64,000 bases of DNA from Caenorhabditis remanei. Its lineage: Eukaryota; Nematoda; Chromadorea; Rhabditida; Rhabditidae. The position numbers were made by a program, and so were the translations under genes. Below the pieces are notes generated by a model, which did no database searches, was not told the DNA's origin, and saw nothing but the letters and a program-made list of their open reading frames with translations. How positions within the stretch are numbered: position 1 is the stretch's first letter; every line of letters starts with the position of its first letter. The stretch is taken from assembly GCF_010183535.1 (NCBI RefSeq), contig NC_071330.1, positions 14,427,717 to 14,491,716 on the forward strand, in the 5' to 3' direction. Below are positions 23,097 through 32,412 of the stretch, in pieces.

Positions 23097-23370
23097 AAAA
23101 CGCGTCCAATGTGCGCCAGACAGTCGTAAATTGTGGGTTTTGACCTTCCGCACAGCTCTGATTCCTATGTACATTAACCTGGTTTTTTTTTCCTTTCTGC
23201 AAGTTTTTTTCCCACACCTCTCCGGTCCCAGGACTACATTTAACAATTTTTTTTTGTTTTTCATTTTATACATACACGCATTACTTCTGCTCTTAGTCAC
23301 ATTCTTCATATATTGCTTGCGTCAAACAAAAAGATTTTCAATTTCCGTACAAAATGCTAAAAATACATAG
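23097..23370 (+). pseudogene. Orphan promoter motif and possible first-exon relic
   Basis: AAAACGCGTCCAATGTGCGCCAGACAG in pieces at 23097-23123 matches the family promoter motif in plus orientation, but no plus gene follows. About 110 bases on, an open stretch encodes a hydrophobic segment (FFLFFILYIHALLLLLVTFF) with no downstream RING. It probably marks a deleted family member. Confidence in the coding relic is low. Confidence 0.35.
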
Positions 23371-23413
23371 AAAAGGATGAGGGGAGGTGACGTAGGAGGA
23401 AGAGATGTAGAGA

Positions 23414-25234
23414 TCAAGCCATTGCTTCTCGTTCTGAAACAATTTAATTAATTAATTAATTAATTTTTTAATTGTAGGTCTAACTCACGAAAACTGTGTA
23501 CCCACTGCATACAAAACGGGCACTGCTTGAACTTCACAATCTCAAATGTCGTTAGCTTTCCTTTACACTCTTCGCATACTGTATGTCCGCATTCCAGAGT
23601 TCGCGGGATTACTGTAGTGGAATCATAGTCGAGAGCACAGATTGCGCAGGAGTCTGGTGTGCTAAAACAAACACGTTAATGACATTCTCCACAAATCAGA
23701 TAACTCACTCCTCTTTTATTTTTATCACCGAGACAATTGGCCATTTATAGAAATCTTCGGACTCCCGGACATTATCAAACTGTCGTTCCGCCTGAGGCAT
23801 TACCTCATTGGGTTCCCAGCACAGTACCCTAGTAGATATAAGCCAATTAGTCAACCAAGTCTCGGGAAGCTCCGTGTCATCCTGCATGACTACCCAGTTC
23901 AATAAAATCACGACGAGCTCGGCGGTATAAGGAGAATAGAAGAGACCACTGGACAATAGGAGCAGCTTGATCGCCGGGTCAAGTTCGGGACGGATCACTT
24001 GGTAGAATGTAGTTTGTGACATAGCTCCTGCATAGACCATCAGGACACCCAGACGAGTCAGGGCGGCGTCTCGTTTCACACCATTTTTCATTTTGTAGTC
24101 GGCGAAATAGGGGAGAACGAATAAGGCGTAGTAGGTGAATGAGAGGAGGGTGCAGGAGAGCGTGAGGAAGAGGTGGTACTGTAATTATGGGGAATTTCAG
24201 ACTGATTTTGAAACTTTAATTAGTTTTGCAGCCTGGTGTCTTATACACAATGTTATAAAATAATTTTCTGAATATTTTGTGTTTTATGAGTTCCGGGAAG
24301 TTTTGAAACCATGAAAAATTGCCACTAGTCATTTCGCAACTGTAAAATTTCGAAAACGCGGTGGCCTAGGATTCCTAACAGTGATTTTTGGTAGTTTTCG
24401 GCAGTTTTTTTGATAAATATTGTAATTTTTACTGAAAATTGAATGTTCTGCATGTTAAAAACATTTTAATACCAAAAAATCAAAAAAAAATTTAAGATGT
24501 CCGAGTTTTGATGGACTAGAATACCAAAACTAGTCCTTCTGTGTTTTTGGAGGTTTCAGATATAGATTTTACTATTTTTAGATGATTTTTTGAAAATAAA
24601 TGACTACTCAAACGTTTTCTCGCAAAGGTTCAGGTTTCCTCACAAAATCTCTCGGGTTATTGTAGTTTAACGGTGCAAAAAGGTCGAAATTTTTGTTCTT
24701 AGACGCAAAAAAGTGTAACATTTTTTGAAAAACTTCTTGCTATGTCTAACTAGTAGGGTCGACATGTAAAGGTTAGGAAATCTTCAATTTCTAAACGTCG
24801 CGGTTTTAAAATCGCCCATATTAAAACTGGTACGAGTTAGAACCGTAATTATAAAAAAATCAAAGATATAAAAAACCCACCGTTACTTCCTTATCTAAAT
24901 TCAGCAACATCCATGATTGAGCGACAAAACCAATCACTGCAATTTTTCCGTATCCAAAAAATAGAAACTTCCTTATCACTAGGATCTTCTTGACTTTTCC
25001 ATTCTTCTTCTCATCATAGATCAAAAGAATTTTCATAATTATAGGCGCGGCTAGCAACAGAGATAAGAGAACGAGGCCTCTGACAGAATATGTCTCATTG
25101 AATGGGTGATTGAAGGTGAATATGTGATGGTAGTAAAAATCGAATATGCAGAACACTTGAAACAATTGGAAAATGAGAATGAGGTCTTTGAATCGAAACC
25201 ACGAACCGAAAAAATCATTGAGGAATTCACGCAT
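23414..25234 (-). CDS. Divergent multi-pass membrane RING-finger protein
   Basis: Minus-strand exons 25234-24881, 24178-23709, 23661-23489 and 23433-23414; 338 aa, phases agree. Exon 1 (MREFLNDFFGSWFRFKDLILIFQ) has KKILVIRKFLFFGYGKIAVIG in the family block position. Exon 2 starts YHLFLTLSCTLLSFTYY and ends with an acidic linker (NVRESEDFYKW). Exon 3 is the RING (CAIC...CGHTVCEEC...CPFC). A 20-base last exon adds QREAMA, with no LPKNYA tail. It pairs with the plus-strand gene at 19.9-21.8 kb; the two are convergent and look like an old inverted duplicate. Probably a membrane-bound ubiquitin ligase. Confidence 0.8.
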
Positions 25235-26184
25235 GTTCAGGAGGAGGGGGGGGAGTAGTAATGGGGAGAGCGCCTCTGATAAGAATAGAGGAGGCGTCTG
25301 GTCGTCTGGAGCACACTTGGGCGGTGCTGGGTATACTTGAAGGGCGTGGAGAGGGGGATATGTGTGAAAGGTGTGAAAAAGTAAGCGTTATTTTCTTTGA
25401 CAATTATTTTCATTTCCGGGACGTTTCGCAACCAGGCATTCGGAAACTAACTCGGCGTTTCGAATTGCCTCATTTTTTCCATTAAGTACTTCTCAACATG
25501 CAGGAGATTCTATTTCTGGCTGCTATTATTTTTACCAGTTCTCAATTTCCTTACTAGGGAATGTTCCAGACGTACCTCAGCGTTTCCAATTGGCTCATAA
25601 TTCATTAAGTACTTCTCAACATGCTGATTCCGAATATGTGATCCAATTTTGCAAGACGCTTCACTGAATCGAGATATATGCGTTTTAAGTCATTTCCAGG
25701 GCAAAAATTGCATTTTTCGAGATGAGAATAGTTTGGATGGATGGGGTTAGAGTGAGTTTCTTCTATTTTTAAATAAAAAAAAAGTGGTCTCTCTGTAAAT
25801 TATCGAAAAAACACGATTTTTGGGTGAAAAAACTCGAAAACTCAAGATTTATAGGTTTATTGACATGTAGAACCCGAATAAAACAAGCAAAAAAATATTC
25901 CTAAAGTTATGACCACCACGGGGATCGAACCCATGACCCTTTGAGCGATAGTCATCGTTACCTTAACCACTCGGCCAAAACCGAAAACTTTCGAAAAATC
26001 ACGATTTTCAGCAGAATTTCGTGTTTTATAGTAATTTTGTTTTTAATTTAGTTGTTTTTTTAATATAAAAGTTATAATCTGTAACACGGTCAGTTTTCGT
26101 TCAATTTTTGAATTTTTAAAGTCAAAATCAAGAGTTCAAAATCAATATTAGCCCTAATTTTTCCAACTATTTCCGTGTAATAGG

Positions 26185-26552
26185 TAGGGCTGTTACTTGC
26201 GGCAATCGCCGGCAAGCCGGCTCCGCTTTTTTCACGTTAATTGCATGAAAAACAAGTTCATTTCCAAAACTTGCTTCCATCGCCGGTTTTCATTTCCAAA
26301 CCGGCGTCAAATGCCGGTTTTCATTTCTAAACCGGCGTCAAACGCCGCTTTTTTGAGTAGAAAATATACTGAAAATGAATAAAAATGATAAAAACCGGCG
26401 TTAAACGCCGGTTTTTAAAATTGTACTTGCCGCAATCGCCGGTTTCATTTCCGGCGATTGTCGCCCACGCCGGAAATAAAACCGGCGATTGTCGCCGCGC
26501 CGGAAATGAAACCGGCGATTGCCGCCGTAAAACGCCTGTTTTAACAGCCCTA
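26185..26552. mobile_element. hAT-like MITE, family T, 368 bp
   Basis: Ends TAGGGCTGTTACTTGCGGC...GTTTTAACAGCCCTA with exact 8-bp duplication GTAATAGG (26177-26184 and 26553-26560). The interior is a chain of short inverted units around AAACCGGCGTCAAACGCCGG, a private satellite. No coding capacity. Confidence 0.9.
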
Positions 26553-26764
26553 GTAATAGGTTCTCTAATGAAAAATGTTTTTTGTTGAAATTACTTAAAA
26601 TGCATATATCTCTGTTCAGTGAAGCGTTCTGCAAAATTAGATCAAATATTCGGAATCAGTGTGTTGAGAAGTACTTAATGAATTATGAGCCAATTGGAAA
26701 CGCTGAGGTACGTCTGGAACATTCCCTAGTAAGGAAATTGAGAACTGGTGAAAATAATAGCAGC

Positions 26765-26958
26765 TAGGGCTGTTACTTGCGGCAATCGCCGGCAAGCCGG
26801 CGCCGCTTATTTTCACGTTAATTGCATGAAAAGCAAATTCATTTCCAAACCGGCGTCAAACGCCGGTTTTCATTTCTAAACCGGCGTCAAACGCCGCTTT
26901 TTTGAGTAGAAATGAAACCGGCGATTGCCGCCCGAAAACGCATGTTTTAACAGCCCTA
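26765..26958. mobile_element. hAT-like MITE, family T, 194 bp
   Basis: Same ends as the 368-bp copy (TAGGGCTGTTACTTGCGGC...TTTTAACAGCCCTA) with fewer internal CCGGCG units. Flanks ATAGCAGC and TTAACAGC match at 6 of 8 positions, consistent with a decayed 8-bp duplication. The empty site survives in the other arm of the surrounding inverted repeat near 25520. Confidence 0.82.
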
Positions 26959-27045
26959 TTAACAGCCAGAAATAAAATCTCCTGAACAAGAATCGCAGAA
27001 CAATATTGATTACGCTGGAAGTGAATTTTGGTGTCAAATGACTAG

Positions 27046-27243
27046 TTGCGAAACGTCGTAGTTGGAAAATCTACGAAAAGAAGCAAGTGGTGCAACGCCC
27101 GCTCTTCTGAATGCAACGCTTGCCACCGTCTGTTCGATGGTACTTCAGTAATCCGGGTGATTTGGGATTCTTGTAGACACAACATAGAGGGTGTATTCCA
27201 ACGCTTATCCAGGTCTATAACAGAATGTACCCGGAAAGTCTAA
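27046..27243 (+). pseudogene. Possible degenerate RING remnant
   Basis: Open stretch of 65 codons with SSECNACHRLFDGTSVIRV and then WDSCRHNIEGVF. The spacing recalls the RING start (ECNIC...TVIPR...GCGHTVC), but the later cysteines are missing. It lies at the edge of the large inverted repeat. A chance match is possible. Confidence 0.25.
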
Positions 27244-27291
27244 AATTGTCAACGTCTTACAATTTCAAAAAACTAAACAATTTATTTGGAT

Positions 27292-28104
27292 CATACTTGT
27301 CAACCGGGCCGAAACGGGCCGACACGGGGGTCAAAATGAATATTATTAGCTGAAAAATATACCAAAATGTAGATCTCTACGAGTTTTATGTCCGTAACCT
27401 ACTACGGGCCGGATGGCTATTCTCTCCGCCGAAAAATGTTTTATTCCGCCTTCCGCTTTCCGCTTTCCGCCGAAAAATGTTTTATTCCGCCTTCGGCTTT
27501 CCGCTTTCCGCCTCTTAAAGATTTTTTTCTCAGCTTGAAACATTTGATCACCTATTCCAATTTACTGATATTTTTGAGGTATTTTGCAGCAAAGCTATCA
27601 GTGTTTACCGAAAAAACAACATTCAACACAAATTTAACCATTTTAGTGTTTTTTACTACAAAATAAGGCCAAAATCGTATTTTTGAAAGCGACATTGTAT
27701 TCCGCCTTCCGCCTTTTGGCATTTTTTTCCATTCCGCTTTCCGCCTTCCGCCTTCCGCCAAAAAAAATTTCGCTTCCGCCTTCCGCTTTCCGCTTTCCGC
27801 CGATATTTTTTCAATTCCGCCTTCCGCCTTCCGCTTTCCGCCCAAAAAATGTCCATTCCGTTTTCCGCCTTCCGCCTTCCGCCATTTCAAAAACCGCATT
27901 CCGCTCAACTCTGTCTGTGATATGCCACGGACCGGACGGCTATTCGTTAATGTGCCGCGGGCCGGGAAAAAGTGCCAAAAAACGCGAAAATGGTCGAAAA
28001 AGACATTCTAGCCCGGCCCGCGGCATACTAACGAATAGACATCCGGCCCGTAGTAGGTCAAGGACATAGAACTCGTCGAGATCTACATTTTGGTATATTT
28101 TCAT
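27292..28104. mobile_element. hAT-like family X copy, truncated, holding a Y-type satellite
   Basis: The left tip is CATACTTGTCAACCGGGCCG; the right tip is missing. Inner inverted parts (TAGATCTC...GAGATCTA, CTACTACGGGCCGG...CCGGCCCGTAGTAG) match the X copy at 30988-31866. Inside, about 27425-27913 is a block of TTCCGCC / TTCCGCTTTCCGC units ending in the family Y tip GCTCAACTCTG. The truncated end abuts the calpain stop codon at 28101-28103. Confidence 0.75.
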
Positions 28105-31100
28105 CTATCCGTTTTGCTTCCTGATTTTTGTTGATCCGAAGCCGACAGAATAGGTATGGAAGGGTAGTCTCCGTTCCAACGTTTGATACGATTGAATTCA
28201 GAAGGATTCCAAAACCAAGAAATATTTTGGCACTGAAAGTAAGTTATTGGTGGCAAACACACTTGTTTATTTACTACTCACCTCAACATTAATACCATGA
28301 AATTTGAACGCCATCGGTAATGATTTTTCACCGAAATTTCGAGATGCCAATACAAAACGTCTGGTTTTTGGAGGGACCAGAGTCCACCACTCGAGAAGCG
28401 ATACGTTTGTTCTGCAAAATAGGTGGTTACATGTCATTCCAATCATGCGAAACTATGAAACTCGCCTAACTTTTACATAACTCGATTCCGACCGATTCTC
28501 GATTAGTATATACGCATAAAGGTGATTTTTTCCAGCCCACTTGTAGCAATAGATATTATCCTGAAGCTTCTCGAATACACCGTATTTCACCGCCAATAAA
28601 TGCGTAGTCTCACGAGCGACAAACGATGGTAGGGCGACAAAATGAAAGATTTCCAGTGAAGTCGGACTGAAACCACTTGGTGTATTTGATACATCGAGCA
28701 TTTTGCAATGAAACCTTCCAACTGTCCAATTAAGCATGAAAATACTCCCGCCAGGATCTAGTGAAGGTACAGCAAAATACGATCCGGGGTCCAGAAATAG
28801 TGATTTAGTAGAGACATTCGTTCTACCCTCAAATGGCATCAACAGTTCTCCACATTCATTGTCCTCTGTCACTTTGTGAATATTCAGTCCATACAAAGTA
28901 TCACCATCTGTAACTAGGAGAATAAAAATGAGATCACATCACCCATCTCACAACTAGCATCAATCTCAATCTCTATTTCCTGACGCTGTTCGATGTTTAT
29001 ACGGAGAACTCTGAGAATATTTGAATTTTGATTGGAGTTACTATAAATTAACTTACTGAAACACATTTTCCTTAAATAGTACAATTTTTTGAAGGAACCG
29101 ATTTTTAAACCACGGACTCGTCCTCACAGTTGGATGTCGGGATTCACCAATGTAGATATAACAAAAACGTTGTATTATTTCATCAAACTCCATCCAGCCG
29201 ATTTTGTGATAAGCAAGAAGGCGATCTTCGTCACTGAGCTGTCCCATAATTGTCTCTATAAACAAATACAATTTTTGGTCAATCTCTCACAAGGGAAGTC
29301 TCTGAAGATGCCTCTTTCAAACGGCCTATAAATTTGGTCCTAGGTTTTTTCGACTACGGGGAGTCCATTTCTGCAGTCAAGTCAAAACCTGCTAAATGTC
29401 TCTGCGATTCGAAGTATGAGCTCTCAAACTTTTCGCGTGGAATTCCAAATCGACAAGTAGTATACTCAAGATATTCTCATTTTCGGGACGTACGAGCACG
29501 GGTAAACCGCTGGAGAACACAAATAGAACCGTGCGGTGGCGTATACATATACCGCCAATTTGGGATTCCATGTGAACAGGCCTGAGTATTTGAAAAGTGT
29601 GAGAGCTCATAACTCGGCTCGCAGAGACATTTAGCAGGTTTTGACTGCAGAAATGGACTCCTCGAAAATGGAAAACGAAAATGGAGAAATGGAGTCGAAA
29701 ATAGGTCGTTTGAAAGTGGCGTCTTCAAAGACTTCCCTTGTCAGAATAATTTTTACCATCATATGCTGGCAACTTTGACCATTTACCATTCCATTTTTGG
29801 GAATGTGTGGATCCTAGTAAAATCAATTGATGACCTTCATGCGCTTTAAAATCCAAAATCGAATAGGCATGGTTGCCCAGCAAACCAAGATCACTGTATT
29901 TGCTTTGATATTCCTCATCGGGAAATGTTGAAGCGGCTAGTAGGAATCCGCGTGTGCTGGAGGGAGAAAAGGATGTCATGCCTTTCAGATTCTGATACTT
30001 CAGAAAATTCTGAGCAACTTTCATCGTTGGAGCATTTGCTAAAAATTGCTCTAAACGCCCTAAATTTACGTTTTCCCGGCTCAAAATCGAATTTCTTCCT
30101 CCGTGTAGTCCTCTCGGACAAAATGGTTTTTTAAAAAAATATTTTCGATTTCTCGTTTTCTTGCTTTTTTCAACAAAATTTCGTGTTTTCTCTTCTTTTT
30201 TACAGCATAAATTGAAAAAAGCACGACATTTTGTTGAAAAAAGTAAGAAAACGAAAAATCGAAAAATTTAAATTTAAAAAAAGATAATTTTGTCCGAGAG
30301 GACTACACGGTGGAAGAAAATTGCGTGGGAAAACTCTTCCACGAAAGCTCATTTTGAGCCGGGAAAACGTGAATTTAGGTCGTTTAGAGCCATTTTTTGC
30401 ATGTGCTCCAACGATGAAAGGTGCTCAGAATATTCTGAAGTATCAGAATCTGAAATAAAAAAATATAACTTCAGTCCTCCTTTAACTTACTGATACTCTG
30501 AATATCGTCTCCAGATCTTTTCCGGATTCCATAGCTTATCAACTTTTTCTCGATAGGCAGGAAAACCGGTGAAATACTTAAAAGCTTCATGAGAGAAACC
30601 ACCTTTAAGATTTGCATAACTTCCTTGAATCTTAGCATATGCTTTCTCTATAAATGACACCCAGAACTGATTGTTGAGTACACCCGCAAATCTCTCTCGA
30701 TTCCTATATTGAGGTAAGTGGTAGTCGATTTTGACAACTTCCCATTGTCCACCAATAAACAACCTAACCGGCACAATTCCACTGTCTTCCGTATAATCTC
30801 GAATCGGTAGAATGTGTTCCAGTAGATCTTTCCGTCTAGCAATACACTGAATCGCTGCAATTAACCAACAGTCTCCCAGGTCTCCTTGCTTCACGTGGAA
30901 TGGCCATGGGTTGTCATAAAGACTCCATTTCTTATCCTTCTCATCAGGTATTACGTCAATTGAATATTCTCGATAGCCTGTTATAATCATACTTGTCATC
31001 CGGCGCCGGCACGGGCCGGCGCGTAACTCGCTTAAAACGCAACGGTATGAGCTGAAAAATATACGAAAATGTAGATCTCGGCGAGTTCTATATCAGTGAT

Positions 31101-32233
31101 CAACTCTGGGTCGGAAGGCTATTTGGTAATGTGCCACGGTCCGGGCTAGAATGGCTTTTTTGGCCATTTTCGCATTTTTTGGCACTTTTTCCCGACCCGC
31201 GCGGCACATTAACGAATAGCCGTCCGGTCCGTGGCATATCACAGACAGAGTTGAGCGGAATGCGGTTTTTGAAATGGCGGAAGGCGGAAGGCGGAAAACG
31301 GAATGGACATTTTTTGGGCGGAAAGCGGAAGGCGGAAGGCGGAATTGAAAAAATATCGGCGGAAAGCGGAAAGCGGAAGGCGGAAGCGAAATTTTTTTTG
31401 GCGGAAGGCGGAAGGCGGAAAGCGGAATGGAAAAAAATGCCAAAAGGCGGAAGGCGGAATACAATGTCGCTTTCAAAAATACGATTTTGGCCTTATTTTG
31501 TAGTAAAAAACACTAAAATGGTTAAATTTGTGTTTTTTCGGTAAACACTGATAGCTCTGCTGCAAAATACCACAAAAATATCAGTAAATTGGAATAGGTG
31601 ATCAAATGTTTCAAGCTGAGGAAAAAATCTTTAAGAGGCGGAAAGCGGAAATAGGACAATTTTTGGCGGAAAGCGGAAAGCGGAAGGCGGAATAAAACAT
31701 TTTTCGGCGGAGAGCGGCAAGCGGAAGGCGGAATTCCGCTCAACTCTGATCACGTATATAGAACTCGCCGAGATCTACGTTTTTGTATATTTTTCAGCTC
31801 ATAACGTTGCGTTTTGAGCAAGTTATGCCCCGGCCCGTGTCGGCCCGTTTCGGCCCGAATGACAAGATCACCTCGTAAAGCCTCCTGATCACCTCGTAAA
31901 GCAGATTCATTCACAGTACCACTCGCCGCTTTATTGTCTCCCAGAAGACTCTGTATCTTTTTACTACCAATCTCGATGATCTCTTGTGGAGTCAACCAAA
32001 GATCGCCGTAATCCACAACAATCAACTTGCCATTCTCGTCCTTTCTGTTTCCAAGGGAATCACCGTTTGGTGGAAAGTCTGGGTCAAAAAATACTTCATT
32101 CGTTTTTCTGAAAATTCTAGTTAGTTGTGGAGTTCTGTTACTGCTGGTACCTCAGTTCCTCGGCATGCTTTTCAGACTCATCGTCGAATTTTTGAAGTTG
32201 TTCTTCTAAATTGAACACTACGTTATAACGCAT
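28101..32233 (-). CDS. Calpain-like cysteine protease, degenerate and insertion-ridden
   Basis: Minus-strand exons: 32233-32151, 32107-31893 (or 31872), 30977-30491, then an uncertain join into about 29990-29757, 29255-29057, 29010-28943, 28913-28466, 28411-28282 and 28232-28101. The core shows FFDPDFPPNGDSLG (calpain entry), QGDLGDCWLIAA with the catalytic Cys, and GLLGNHAYSILDF with the His. The expected Asn (usually RNPWG before WNGxW) is replaced: LLGSTHSQKWNGKW, with Gly at the Asn position. WMEFDEIIQRF closes the protease core and C-terminal beta-rich regions follow. The intron after 28466 would start GC (AG|GCGAGT). An X MITE sits in intron 2, and a foldback disrupts the 30491/29990 junction. 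Probably an inactive protease or a pseudogene. Confidence 0.7.
29288..29745. repeat. Foldback element Z2 in a calpain intron
   Basis: Arms CACAAGGGAAGTCTCTGAAG and its inverted partner CTTCAAAGACTTCCCTTGTC enclose inner inverted repeats (GTGAGAGCTCATAACTCGG against its complement). It shares its tips with Z1 at 22.4 kb. It lies within the intron between 29757 and 29255. Confidence 0.6.
29985..30455. repeat. Inverted duplication of a calpain exon start
   Basis: About 30285-30455 is an inverted copy of about 29975-30125 (shared CCGAGAGGACTACACGG, GAGCCGGGAAAACGT, AAGTATCAGAATCTGAAA). The spacer has short inverted repeats (CAACAAAATTTCGTG against GCACGACATTTTGTTG). The copy includes coding sequence of the next calpain exon, so the intron acceptor TTTATTTCAG near 30444 now leads into antisense sequence. 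Confidence 0.7.
30988..31866. mobile_element. hAT-like family X copy with nested Y element
   Basis: Tips CATACTTGTCATCCGG and CCCGAATGACAAG. Inner inverted repeats: GATCTCGGCGAGTTCTAT on the left and the complement of ATAGAACTCGCCGAGATC on the right. A family Y element is nested at 31246-31748. The element lies in calpain intron 2, and the flanks show a 21-base local duplication (CTCGTAAAG twice) rather than a clean 8-bp repeat. Confidence 0.8.
31246..31748. mobile_element. Family Y MITE with (GGCGGAA)-type satellite, nested
   Basis: Ends CAGAGTTGAGCGGAATGCGG...GGAATTCCGCTCAACTCTG. Flanks ATCACAGA and ATCACGTA match at 6 of 8 positions. A decayed X copy near 34785 keeps ATATCACAGATATAGAAC uninterrupted, which is the empty site. 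The interior is GGCGGAAGGC / GGCGGAAAGC units with AT-rich spacers. Confidence 0.85.
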
Positions 32234-32412
32234 GGCATTTAAACAATGAGAAATGATCATGTATGATTTTTTGGAAGTAATAAACGTGACCGTCCTTTTG
32301 AAAAAGTTCATTAAAATCTCAACACGTAAATTGCTCCTTAAGGTAGTAGGAAAACTAGTACAATTCAGAAAATAAGGTGGAGTCTTTCGTCGTGTGCCAG
32401 GTGCTGGGTAGA

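Larger units (their letters stand above)
25415..27060. repeat. Large inverted repeat interrupted by two hAT-like MITEs
   Basis: The left arm (about 25415-25735: ACGTTTCGCAACCA...AAGTACTTCTCAACATG...GTACCTCAGCGTTTCC) is inverted at about 26545-27060 (GGAAACGCTGAGGTAC...GTTGAGAAGTACTT...TAGTTGCGAAACGT). The right arm carries a 194-bp MITE that the left arm lacks, so the left arm shows the empty site (CAGCCAGAAATAGAATC in complement). The centre contains a SINE-like copy (25795-25990, minus) and a 368-bp MITE. MITE-like or foldback; origin unknown. Confidence 0.65.

Noticed and set aside
27683..28069. Long open frames of LPPSAFR-type repeats (also 31093-31544, 45372-45851, 53131-53313, 55192-55946)
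   Set aside because: These are translations of 7-mer satellites inside Y-type MITEs. They are open on both strands because of base composition, with no gene signals.
29089..29331. Plus-strand frame opposite the calpain exon
   Set aside because: It is antisense to a coding exon with calpain residues (WMEFDEIIQRF) and good splice phases.
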